From positions 1 through 64,000 of the forward strand of contig JAKJXP020000021.1 of the NCBI GenBank assembly GCA_022225965.2: a stretch of 64,000 nucleotides of DNA, given 5' to 3'. Made by a program: the position numbers and the translations under genes. The notes under the pieces are model-generated. The model saw only the letters and a list, made by a program, of their open reading frames with translations. It was not told the DNA's origin and did not search any database. The stretch comes from Diatrype stigma (Eukaryota; Ascomycota; Sordariomycetes; Xylariales; Diatrypaceae). Below, piece after piece: positions 23,476 through 34,535 of the stretch (positions are counted from its first letter, which is position 1; each line of letters starts with the position of its first letter).

Positions 23476-25409
23476 GATGAGGTAGATCCTCGTGAAAAGA
23501 AATAAAAGGATGTCTTGAACCTTGAAAGCAAATTTTATCCGTATGTGATTGGCAGGAATATGCTTAGAAGAGACACGATATGCGATTGTGATGAGTCTCG
23601 CGTGGTATTTTGAAATGAGAGACGGTGCGCGTCTTCGTGCGCCAATGCGACCGAGAGGTGCTGAAGATTTGAGCCCGGCCCGACCGAACTGGCGTCTGAC
23701 AGCAATGGGATCTAACAACTTAAAGATTTGAAAAAGTTGTGCATTGGAAGACAGAGTTTCTTGAAACGTGCAACGGGTTTCTAGATACAAGTCCTGCAGT
23801 TGGGCTGTTGAATTGACGATTGCTATCCGGCGTGGGCGAACGTGGGATTGGGAAACTGGAAGTGATGGAGTCTTTCAAATTCGCAAACGCCCTTGATGTG
23901 TTGTGGAAATTAGCCTTTCTGGGGTGAAGTTAATTTGATGCGCGGAGTGGTATATGGGTAGGTATCGCCATTGAATGTCTGGGGAGATGGATAGGGGCGG
24001 AGAAAAGGGGCCTAGCGCACAGCTTTCTACAAGAGACGAACAACACTTAGCTATCACCTACTAATTCATCATAGGTATCCTAAGTCACTGGATATCGATA
24101 ACCCTACTAGCTAGAAAAGCTACATACGGTAGAAAGCATCTCGCGATCTGGGATTAATAGGGTTATGCGTGATGCTGTCAAAGACGAATCATGCTGGCTT
24201 TTGAGGATATGGTATGACTTCGTACCTACTAACCCACCACCAGAATTTAGAAAAACAACTTTACCTTCCACTAAACCACTGGGTTGTCGTTCACTGTCAA
24301 GTAACACGGCATACTCCCTCCAGGTGGTAGGCCACTTCGTCCTCATCTGGTCGTTTTGGTAGTCGTTCAGGCTATAGAGTTCACGAAACCGATTATAAAA
24401 CGCCCACTGAATTTACTAGAAAATTCTCAGCCTCTAGCGCCAATTTAATGTTCAAAATACTCTCTATGAGCTGGACGTTCAACCATGTTCACATCAAGAT
24501 CGGCACCGGTCTATTGTTCTCGGTACTTCTGATGCACACATACCCATTTTTACTGCAAGGGGAAATGGTATTATTCTGCTGGAGAAGCGAGCCGGTGCCG
24601 GTCTGTCAAACTACACAGAATCTCGCCTTACAATATGAGTGGCCTGAAAAACTCAAACATAATAGGGGCTTTTAAAATCCAACTATACATGCATAATTTG
24701 ACAACTAGGCAACCTAGGTTCTATAAAACTCTCCTCATTGATCACACCCACAGCTCGTTCGACAGGCAGGACGTTGTTCGGGAACATGATCCTGTCTAGA
24801 AGCAGCAGTAATACCGTAAGAAGAAGGAGTGTACACACTGACACCAGGAAGTTATGGTTACTAGTGAGTGCTTCGTGAATTGGCGAAGTGTTAGTGTGTG
24901 TCTCTCACCCAGATTAGCCTCAAGATCAAGGCCGTTAAGTGTCAGAGCTTGATCGATGATCAGCTTCTCCAGCCCAAAGAAATGCTAATCGGTAAACTAA
25001 GTCGCTTTACTTGGGAACAGTGATACCAATGCGTTTAACAAGCTCTCGACTATAAGAGTAAGTATTTGTTTCTATAATTAGGGTGCAAAAGGCAACTCGT
25101 TACGAAGGTGGTGGGCAAAAGTAACCAGACACCCCACGCCTAAGAAAGAGTAGCCAGAGTCTGGGTACTTTTGGGTACTATGCACTAGTTAACCTACTAT
25201 GCACTTTCGCAGCACATGACATCATAATATGGTCCCACTCACAAGTCCGCTTGGTTATGAGCCGACGATAAACGGGAAGCCCGCGGATATCCGGATGGGT
25301 CAATTGGAGCTTAACTCTTACAGCCATTCAATGGCTTCACCCAGCTTCAACTAAGGTACCTAACCACTACAACCCCCCCCCCCCCCCCTAAACAATATCA
25401 TTTCCCACC
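23476..25409. other. Intergenic region with poly-C tract in the 5' leader of the next gene
   Basis: No gene could be supported. A run of 16 C occupies 25373-25388, only 21 bases before the AUH-like start codon. Short open frames near 24107-24346 (minus) and 24448-24675 (plus) have no resemblance to known proteins. Confidence 0.45.
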
Positions 25410-26612
25410 ATGCCGCCACCACGCCTATACCTCCTACGGCTGAGCCGCCAGACCACGTTCCTCGCGCGGCGCTGCTGCCGCTCCTACTCCAGCGATGCCA
25501 CCGGTCCCTTGATCCGCGTGACGAACCTCCCGACCGCGAACACCGGCCACATCCGCATCCTCGAGCTCAACCGGCCGGGCGCGCGGAACGCCATCTCCAA
25601 GGCCCTGCTCGCCTCGCTGCGCGCCGAGGTCGAGGACGTCCAGGCCCAGTACACGAGCGACGGCCAGGAGCTGCCGGCCCCGCCGACGCGCTTCGGGGGC
25701 GCCGCCGGCCCCGACGCGAAGGGCCCGACGCGCGCGCTGATCCTGGCGAGCGCCGTCGACGCTAGCTTCTGCGCCGGCGCCGACCTCAAGGAGCGGCGAG
25801 GCTTCACGCCGGAAGAGTGAGCCCTCCCCCTTCCCCTTTCCATCCCAACTCCTTTCTTCGCTGTTGCGAATCGATTTCTAGTTCTGCATAATCAATATCC
25901 TTTCTCTACACTGCTTGCTTTGCGACTATCAGCACTAATCTCCACCAATACCCGCGCTAACCCCGCCCCCCATTCCCCTCAAAAAAGAACGGCCGAATTC
26001 CTCTCCACCCTGCGCGGCACCTTCTCGTCGCTCGCGGCGCTGCCCGTGCCGACCATCTCGGCGGTGGCGTCGCTCGCGCTGGGCGGCGGCCTCGAGCTGG
26101 CGCTGGCGACGCACTTCCGGGTGCTGGCGTCGACGGCGGCCGTGGGCCTGCCCGAGACGCGGCTCGGCATCCTGCCCGGGGCCGGGGGCACGTACCGGCT
26201 GCCGGCGCTGGTCGGGCTGCCGCGCGCCCGCGACCTGATCCTGACCGGCCGCCGGGTCTCCGCCCCCGAGGCCTACTTCATCGGCCTCGCCGACCGCCTC
26301 GTCGAGGTCGTGCCCGAGGACGAGCGCGATGCTGTTGCTGGTGGTGGTGAGAAGAAAGGGGCGGAAACGGACGGCGCTGAGGGCGGCATCCTCGCCCGCG
26401 CCCGCAGGGCCGCGCTCTCCGAGGCCGTGAGGATGGCGGGCGAGATCTGCGAGGGCGGGCCGGTCGCCGTCAGGGCCGCCCTGCAGGCTGTGAGCTGGGC
26501 GCGGGAGGAGGTCGAGAACGCCATGTACGAGCGCGTTGTCAACACCGAGGATCGGAATGAGGCCTTGCAGGCGTTCAAGGAGAAGAGGAAGCCTGTATTT
26601 AAGGGGAGGTGA
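25410..26612 (+). CDS. Enoyl-CoA hydratase/isomerase, AUH-like (methylglutaconyl-CoA hydratase), mitochondrial
   Basis: Exons 25410-25816 and 25988-26612 flank a 171-base intron with donor GTGAGC and branch site GCTAAC at about 25952. The acceptor aaaaaag is A-rich. The joined frame gives 343 residues, the usual AUH length. The N-terminus is Arg-rich and lacks acids (MPPPRLYLLRLSRQTTFLAR), as in a mitochondrial presequence. Crotonase-fold motifs are ILELNRPGARNAIS, the oxyanion-hole segment FCAGADLKERR (about 118-128), ALGGGLELAL and GLPETRLGILPGAGGTYRLP with the second catalytic Glu, and ILTGRRVSAPEAYFIGLADRLV. FCAGADLKERR points to the AUH branch, which hydrates 3-methylglutaconyl-CoA in leucine breakdown. 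A general enoyl-CoA hydratase role cannot be excluded. Confidence 0.9.
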
Positions 26613-27644
26613 TACCAAGGGCGGCAGAGTTGAGCATCCACGCGATACCTACTGTACTCATGATGGTCTGATTGATGTGTCGCTCGAGTGTAAGCTAGCT
26701 CGGTTATTAACTACCGCTGCAGCTCCTGCTGATCGGCAGCTTCCAGCCTATTTTTTTTTTTTTGTTTTTTTTTTTTTTTTGCTTCTTTTTTCTTTCTCTA
26801 CTAGCAGGCAAATAGAGGACGTCTGCCCGGGAGCGGTGCTTACTGAGGCACTCGTCGACTTTTGTAGCCTATGCTCTCATGGCTTTTCGCGGAGACATTG
26901 ATTACCACTTGACAGTTGACATCGAGAGCTATGAATTAGACTAACGTCCATGCCAGTTCGGCGCTACCAATTCGCAATTGTAGAGTGGCAACTGCTTGGG
27001 GTGAATAAAGACATCGGTTCGATCATCCCAACATTTTGGCAAGGTTTCTGGTCATGTGGACTTCTACTAAAAAGCCTAATTCCAGGTAGAAAGCTGTCTC
27101 ATATTGTCTTGCAAGTCCTGAAGCATCCCTAGGTGCGTATCATATAATGCAGAAATGTCATATCAGGCGCAGCAATCGTTGTCGCTGAACCAGGGGTTGA
27201 ACGGTCAGTTCCCTATATGCTCAGCGCCAGCCTCTCACATCAGCACACGATGCACTACAGCACATAACAGGGGTTTTTGATTCCCAAAGCCTGCCCCGAG
27301 GCCCCGGGGGTGGCTCAGCTTCTTTTCCACCCGCTGCCTGTTGTCGGGTCCTAGGCCTCCGTAGGTAGCCTGGGAAACCCACAGACTCCACCGCTGCCGC
27401 GGGCCCGAGGAATGACCACACACCGGCCGAGGGCCACGACAGCACTGGTCCACGTAGTTACGAACGAAGCGAGGGACACGGGAATGATATTGAGTTTCTA
27501 TAAGAGACCAGCTTTGGCCCAGTTGATATGTAGTTCCAACATCGTCTTCACTACCTCCCACAACAGCGCGCCGGGAAATTCGTACAATATAATTTCCTAA
27601 GTCGAGAATTTGTGCAGTTCTGTTACCTATCTAGAAGTCTCATC
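26613..27644. other. Intergenic region with T-rich tract
   Basis: Holds a T-rich homopolymer tract at about 26750-26800 downstream of the hydratase gene. No gene was seen. The last few hundred bases are the promoter of the oxidoreductase gene. Confidence 0.5.
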
Positions 27645-29323
27645 ATGTTCGGAGCTCTGATTACTACTATTACCGCTCTCGGTGGGCTATCAGTCGCGGC
27701 AGCGGAGCCATATGGTCAGAAGATTGCAAGCAGCGGAATCTCAGCTGTAAGTATCAATGCAGCCCTCGAACCCTACCACCTACCAGGAGTGGCACGTTCA
27801 GGTCGTTACTCACACCAAGCAGTGCGATGCCCTGCAAGATGCCGGCCTCCGGGACCGCATACTGTTCCCGGCAGATCCGGGCTACGAGGCCGAAATCGAG
27901 ACTTGGCCCGCGGAGAACGGCCGTCAGAGGCCGTACTGCCTTGTCCTGCCGTACACCACGGAAGAGGTTGCCACGGCCTTGACAGCCCTGGTCGAAGTCG
28001 ACAGCGGCGCGGGCGACTGGCACATCGCAGTGCGCAGCGGGGGGCACAGCTACGCCGGATCCAACAACATCGACCGCGGCGTGACCATTGACTTGAGCAT
28101 GATGAACTCGTCGAGCTACGACGCCGAGACCAACCTCGCCCGCATCCAGCCCGGCGGCCGGTGGAAGAAGGTCTACGCCGACCTCGAGGAGGAGGGCGTC
28201 GTCGTCGCGGGCGGGCGCGACGGCGGCGTCGGCGTCGGCGGGTTCCTCCTCGGCGGCGGCATCTCGTTCTTCTCGGGGCGCATGGGGCTCGGCTGCGACT
28301 CGGTCGTGAACTACGAGGTGGTTCTCGCGAACGGCACCGTCGTCAACGCGAACAGCACGGCGAACGCGGATCTGTGGCGGGCCCTGAAGGGGGGCAGCAG
28401 CAATTTCGGCATCGTGACGCGCTACGACATGGAGGCCCTGCCCTCGCGCGCGCTGCACTACGACCTGCGGACCTTCGGCTCCAACTACACCGACGCGGTG
28501 ATCGATGCTGCCGTCGGGTTCTCCAACCAGGACGAGGCCCTCGGCGACAACTCCCTCGTGACCCTTCTGAACTATGAGCCCGCGGCTACGGCTGATATCA
28601 CCATGACCACTATCTACGTCAATACTGCGGGCGCGGGGAACGTCACGACTGCGTTCGACCCTTTAAAGAAGCTCCCGGCCTTGTCGGCAACCACAACCTC
28701 GATGGGCATGGCAAAAGCTGCAGCCGGTTCACAGATCGTTGATGGTACCAAGTAGGTTACTCAAAGCTATCTTGATGAGAGCAAGTCATTGCATGAGCCT
28801 AGCTAACCACGTCTCCAGGAATGCCGGTTCGACGTTGACGTTCAATAACGACCCGCAGATCCTCCGCCGTGTTGTTGAGCTTACCAGAAGTTTCACCAAA
28901 AATCTCGACCAGTTGGTTGATCCGATGAAAGTGCGGTTGATTGTGTTCCTCCAGCCCTTTCCAACCTACATTGCCGCTATCGGTAAGAAGCGTGGAGGTA
29001 ACATGCTCGGGCTAGACGAGGTCCCGAACAACGCCATCATGTTCACCACGGGCCTTGCTCTCACCAACGCAACCGACAAGGAGTTCGCAGTGGCCCAGGC
29101 GTGGCTGATGCAGTTCACGGCCCAGGTCAAAGAGATCTCGACGTCGATGGATGGGGCCATGGACTTCATCTACCTCAACTACGCGTATCCGTTTCAGGAT
29201 CCCATTGGAACCTATGGCTCCAAGAACATCCAGCACATTCGAGACGTAGCCGCCGCGTATGATCCGACCGGGGTATTCCAGAAGCGCGTCCCAGGAGGCT
29301 TCAAGATCTCGAGGGTATCTTGA
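27645..29323 (+). CDS. Secreted FAD-linked oxidoreductase (BBE / FAD_binding_4 family)
   Basis: Exons 27645-27746, 27787-28751 and 28819-29323 give 523 residues. Intron 2 (67 bases, branch agctaac) is clear. Intron 1 would be only 40 bases, with GTAAGT and ctaccag. The alternative is a later start at the Met at 27757, which would lose the signal peptide (MFGALITTITALGGLSVAAA). The FAD-binding domain has RSGGHSYAG, whose His121 should carry the covalent flavin, then GGFLLGGGISFFSGRMGLGCDSVVNY and GGSSNFGIVTRY. The second flavin-binding Cys of bicovalent members is absent: the aligned place reads GGRDGGVGVGG. The C-terminal BBE segment is FIYLNYAYPFQDP...YDPTGVFQ. Such enzymes oxidise sugars, alcohols or secondary metabolites. 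The substrate is unknown. A Zn2Cys6 regulator gene follows on the same strand. Confidence 0.9.
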
Positions 29324-30152
29324 TGCAAGCTCCTAAGCTCGCATTGGTATTGTAACGGTACGGGATTGGGCCCCCGTACGGTCGCACCTCATAGGGCACA
29401 AGGGTACATATGGCAATACAGGAATGTGAGTTCTCGAGCTCACAACACTTCCACTTTTGTGGTGTAGCGGTATAGCCCCTGTATTCTGTACCGTGACAGA
29501 TATCAAGAATCGTGGGAGTATGGAATGAGGTAACCGGGAACCTCCGGTACTGTTAATGTATATCAGTGGCTCTGCTTTGGAGTCACACAACTGTATAGGT
29601 GGTTTTACGTCGAGTGGAGCCAACAGATGCTGTCCCCCTTCACCCTCTTCATTATGTATTATGTAGTAACTTTCTTCTTTAATAACTAGACTATATATAT
29701 CTTACTAATCGAACTGTTTTCCGGATTCGCTCCTGGTGATTATCCTTATACTTGTTCGTCATTATTTTCCATGTTCCTATGTGTTGTCTATAGTTACTAT
29801 ATATGCACAGCCCCTTTCCATTCATACGTGGCACCCTAGTCATGACATATGATGGCATGGTCCACTTATTCTTCACCCCTTCGAGTCAAGAGCTGACAGG
29901 CGAAAGCAATCGCCGGGGCCTCGGAATCCGATAGTATTCTAGGCAACCAGTGTTAACCAGTCGTTGGAAGCTTTGGAACTGCCAGTTCTATTCCGAGGTT
30001 TGACGCCTGTGCTTTCGAACCTGAAGGACACCGGGGCAGCCAGGGTTTTCTTTTTTTCTTTTGCCCTTTTTTCTTTTTCTTTTTCTTGTCTTCTTTTCTC
30101 CTTCTTCCTTTTGCAGTAGTATACTCCGCGAAAAAGGGGAGGGAACAATGAA
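29324..30152. other. Intergenic region and leader of the transcription-factor gene
   Basis: Contains a polypyrimidine tract at about 30046-30116 ending in ttttgcag, which could be the 3' splice site of an intron in the 5' untranslated leader. No other gene was seen. Confidence 0.45.
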
Positions 30153-32881
30153 ATGAGCCAAATAGGAAACACTCTCTCGTTTGACCGAAGGCCAGCAGTA
30201 AGTTCCATTTCGAGACGATACTCCCCGGTTTCCGCAACCCTCCCACACTGATATATCAATACTAACGCCGGCTGGTTTGAAGTGCGATAATTGCAAGGCC
30301 CGAAAGGTGACGAATATCATATCGATTGATGTCGACTTTATAGAATTTGTGCATGCTAACTCCCCCGACAGACCAAATGTGATAGACAGTCGCCATGTGC
30401 GAGTTGCGTGACGCTCAAAGCTGCCTGCCGGACGACCGGGGGGGCCTCCGAGAAGCGGCAGCGTGTGCTGCTGTCTTCAAAGTACGAAGATGCCATGCAG
30501 GATGTCAACCGCCAGCTCGCCGAAGTCAAGATGATGCTCCAGTCGCTCACGTTGGGCAGCCAGGGCGGTAAAGACCTCGGCGGCATGCCTGCTGCTGATC
30601 TTCCACCAGGTCCAGGTCCAAGTCCGCGTCCGACGACAGCGACAGTGATACCATCAATAGTGGGAACGGCGTCGTCACCAGCGTCGTCATTCACGGACCA
30701 GCACGCTCCGCACGCATACCACACGCCGCGGTCCATTGTTATCGACGAGCTGGTCCCGAGCCTGTCGAGCGTCAACGAGGGCTACAACGGCGATTCCTCG
30801 TTCCAGTCGCATGTGCACCAGGTCAAGAGCGCGCTGGAGGAGGCCCTCGCCGCGTCCGAGCTCATGCACGAGAAGGCGGCCTCATCGGCGGCGAGACTGC
30901 CCCCACAGAAGGTCCAAGAGCTGCTCCGCGGCGTGGCACCGGGGGGCGAGTACAGCATCCCTGACCACCAGCGCGCTGCTTCTGCTGCCGCTTCTGCTGC
31001 TACCCCGCAGCTCCGCCAGCCGGGAGTGGGTACTCAACACCACGACCATGACCGCGGCGGCGGTAGTGGCAGTGGCGACGAGTTCGTGGGATCCGGGAGC
31101 ATCCCGCTGCCGCCGATGGACGTGGTTCTCCGGCTGCTCCGGCTGACCAAGACGGACAAGCAGCGGTTCTTCGTGGACGTGCCTCTGATCCAGGAGGACG
31201 AGTTCTCCGACATGTGCCGGGACGTGTACTTCGCGACGCGGCCGGTGTCGCTGCCGGTGTGGATCTGCGTCAACGCCGGGCTGTACTTCCTCTTCATCGA
31301 CATCGGCCGGGCCTCGTGCGCGCGCATGGGCGTCGCCGTCGAAGACATGCGCTCCCACGTCCACGTGCTGGCGGCGAACGCCGAGGCCGCCCTGCAGAGC
31401 CTGCGCCTGTGCTCCGAGCCGTCCGTCGCGTCGTGCCGCGCGCTGGCGCTTCTGGTGAGTGGAAAGCCAGCCAGCACTGACACGCCTTTGCGTGAACGTT
31501 TGATATCTACCCCCTGAACTTAAGGTGATATAGTAGGTAGAGGGCCGGTTCTGACCAGCTCGACCATAGGGAACCTTCTACGTCAAGAGGGGACACAGCA
31601 CGATCGCATGGCGGCTCATGAGCGGTGCTGCGAGAGCGTGTTTGGACTTGGGGTTGCATCGCCTGCCGAACCAGGCGGATAGCCCGGATATCGTCTTCAA
31701 GCACACGGTCTTCTGGTACATCTACGCGTGGGATAAAGGCTTGGCCATAACGTGCGGCAGGACTCCCGTCATTCACCAATACGACGTGACCTCGAATTTC
31801 CGGATCTGTCTCCTCGACGAAACTACCGCTCACGGCCGGTATGTTCTCTGGGGTCTAATCGTGGGGTCGAACAATGCAGTGTAGCTAACGTAAGGTCTGT
31901 CTAATAGTATATATAGTGCCTTCCTTGACTACGCTGTTATGACCGGCGAAATCCAACAAGATCTATTCTCCGCGTCGGCGCAGCGCGCATCGCAGTCTGT
32001 CCGTATCGAACATGTGAGAACATTCGCTTCCCGGATCAGGGGTATCCAAGAGACCGTTAGATCTGTATCGGTACGTGCGAGTCTTCATCCCGCATGGCGT
32101 GTTCCCAAGATGTTGCTGACTAGATATGAATCCAAGGAAAATCGAAATGATCCAAGCTGGGATGACATGCATGGCTACGCCATTTCAATCATGGAGCTGA
32201 GGTTGCATTCTCTGCTCACCCTGGTATATCGAATACTCCCGCCTAGCTCCGCCCAAGCCCATCCGCTGCAATGCGCAGACGAATGCGTAGAGGCCGCGCG
32301 TATGGCATTGTCGACCCTCGTCAAGGTGGGAAATGACATGATGCAAATCACACCTAAGGGATGGCGCATTGTACTTAACGTGTAAGTTCGTGGACATGTC
32401 TGATGACTACTTCTGAAGCTGACCCCCTGATAGGGTCTTGTCGCTAGTGCCATTTGTCTCATTTATTGTATTGGCAGGAAACGCTATTGCTACAACCTCT
32501 GCTGAGGATGTTGCTCTCCTGTCCTCGGCAGTGTCGGTCCTAGCACCAGTAGCAGACGATTCTCCTACCATAAAGAAGATGCATGATGCTTGTGATAGAT
32601 TCAGTCGAATCGCTGGCCTCATAGTATCAAACGCGTATGGGGCCCCCTCGTTTCATCAAGAACAGCAAAGACAAGCTTTTGATGATGCTTGTTCTCCCAA
32701 TGGGCCAACTATTAGACCCGATATGCATCCTGTGGAACCGATAGACATGGATTACAGTTTACCCATGGCGCAGGAAGATTGGGATACCGTTATGATGGGC
32801 TTTGAGTCGGAGCTAGGGGATTATGATTCGAGAACCTTGGCTAACATCATAGAGCCTTACATCACAAATCCATATTGGTAA
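30153..32881 (+). CDS. Zn2Cys6 transcription factor with fungal-specific domain, seven exons
   Basis: Exons: 30153-30197, 30283-30306, 30372-31454, 31570-31838, 31908-32070, 32137-32381, 32434-32881; about 758 residues. The N-terminus MSQIGNTLSFDRRPA leads straight into the zinc cluster. Its Cys residues are at 16, 19, 26, 32, 35 and 42 (CX2CX6CX5CX2CX6C), assembled from three exons of which the second is only 24 bases. A linker RQRVLLSSKYEDAMQDVNRQLAEV (coiled-coil-like) follows, then a long disordered part. The fungal transcription-factor middle region covers VLRLLRLTKTDKQRFFVDVPL, ALALLGTFYVKRG, ARACLDLGLHRLP, FWYIYAWDKGLAITCGR and FRICL. The intron at 32071-32136 is uncertain: it is 66 bases, in frame and free of stops, and if retained it would add 22 residues. 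The likely role is nuclear, binding CGG-type sites. The nearby oxidoreductase is a candidate target. Confidence 0.88.
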
Positions 32882-34359
32882 ATTGATGGCCAAACGAAAT
32901 GTATCACCAGTTTAAAGATGCTAGGTAATATATAATAGCGTAATTACAACATCAGGATCTAAGCAAGCTTGGTTAATCGACCGGGAGAGATATTGCATAA
33001 GGAAGCCGCAAGAACTCACATATTGTTTCTGAGATAGCAGTGGCGGCCTTGCTGCGCTTTGAGATCCTTATATTCAAACGTACGGTTAGTACCCTTGCTT
33101 GAATATTGAGCATGCTCAAGTCGTGTTGGTGGCTTGACCCCCTCGCTTGATTCAGCCTCGTCTTTTTCGCTTGTTATCGATGCCACTTTTCTCATTGGCT
33201 ACTGGTCGGGATCTGATCATTACACTGTTAAAAGGGACGGGAACGTTTACTGATGCTTATTGCTTATAATGAGGCAAGTAACTCAAGATTTCATATGATC
33301 ATTGAGTATACAGGTGGATGGCATGAGGTTGAAGTTTCCTTGGAAGGGTCTTATCAGTTATCGTTCGCCCAAATAGGAGCAGCTTTCTATACCGGCCTCG
33401 GATATGTTTACTTGAAGAATACTATAGTTGACAATACCTAGCTCTTTTCGTGCGATGTAGCGGATGAAAAGGCATTGCGCATCTCTGAGCCCGATGTGAC
33501 TGATATGGAAGAGTTGCGCTCCCTGGTTGTCTCCTAGTACACAAATTCGAGTACCCTTTTCTGCGAAAGTCAATACATTTGAGCTACTTGTAATCTTGAC
33601 TGTAGCAACATCGTTTGGGAGTCAGTCACCTGGATACGTGTTATGCGAGCTAGAGTTTGATAGTCCTACGAGCATACATCGAACAAGGACCGTTGTTCTA
33701 TACTGCCACTCTTGGTTCGACCCAGACCTAACTATTGCTATGCACTCAATATGGCGGAAGACATTCAGTTATGGCAGTCAATTTGTTGTCAGACATTCTA
33801 TCAATCATTGAGAAAGAAAGGCTACATTCAGTTCGCATGCATTGCTTAGCTACTGATAGAGCAGCAATGAGGGATTAGGGTGACGACGGAACAATAATCG
33901 CGACATATAAGATGCCATTCAGCTTCCTCACCGCAAAATTATCGTATCCCGCCCTCGCTTGGATGTTGTTGGCGAGCAATGGTCCGGATGGTGCTCAATG
34001 CTCTGCGGTGTATCTCGAACTAGAACTGGCGGGGTCAGTTATTCCGGAGGGATTGGCACCTCCATGCATCATCCATCGCCGAGTGCATCCCCCCCTTTCC
34101 CCTCTCTCCAGAAAGCTGGCCCCGATTATAACTAGAGGCCGATCCAGATGCCGTGGAACGGATTTGCCAGCGGCGGTGTGAGGGTCGAGGGGTGAAAGGC
34201 AGGCAGGCAGGCAGGATGAAATGAAACTGGGCGGAAGGGAGGGGCTAGGAAGTGGGTAACAGGAAGAAGGGATTTTCGAATTCCTGTTACTTAATAACGA
34301 GTCATGGGCATTGAGCGTCGGGGGCTACTACGTGGTAGTAGCACGTAGTAGGTGGTCGT

Positions 34360-34523
34360 TCTAACACTTAACGGCAAAGCTGGCCGGGGCTCGCGATGCA
34401 GCTGAAATAGGGTCTAACACTTAACGGCAAAGCTGACCGGGGACGAGAGCAGCGCGGACGGACGACTGAACAGGTCTAACACTTAACGGCAATCGCACGC
34501 GACGGATCTAACACTTAACGGCA
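34360..34523. repeat. Four perfect 17-bp direct repeats, irregularly spaced
   Basis: The word tctaacacttaacggca occurs at 34360-34376, 34413-34429, 34475-34491 and 34507-34523, always in the same direction, with start-to-start distances of 53, 62 and 32. Copies 1 and 2 stay similar for about 13 further bases (aagctggccgggg against aagctgaccgggg). The spacer sequences otherwise differ. Perfect retention of the core with divergent spacers suggests a protein-binding site array or a decayed minisatellite. Confidence 0.9.
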
Positions 34524-34525
34524 GG

Positions 34526-34535
34526 AGATAAGATA
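34526..34535 (+). promoter_or_regulatory. Tandem GATA motifs (possible AreA/NIT2 site)
   Basis: agataagata lies directly after the last 17-bp repeat, about 1 kb upstream of arginase. A further agataag is at 34766-34772. Paired GATA motifs are the classic target of nitrogen-catabolite GATA factors in filamentous fungi, and arginase is a plausible target. Single GATA words are frequent by chance. Confidence 0.35.

Noticed and set aside
30408..31517. Transcription factor starting inside exon 3
   Set aside because: Starting there would cut the zinc cluster after most of its Cys. The upstream exons at 30153-30197 and 30283-30306 splice in phase and complete the CX2CX6CX5CX2CX6C pattern.
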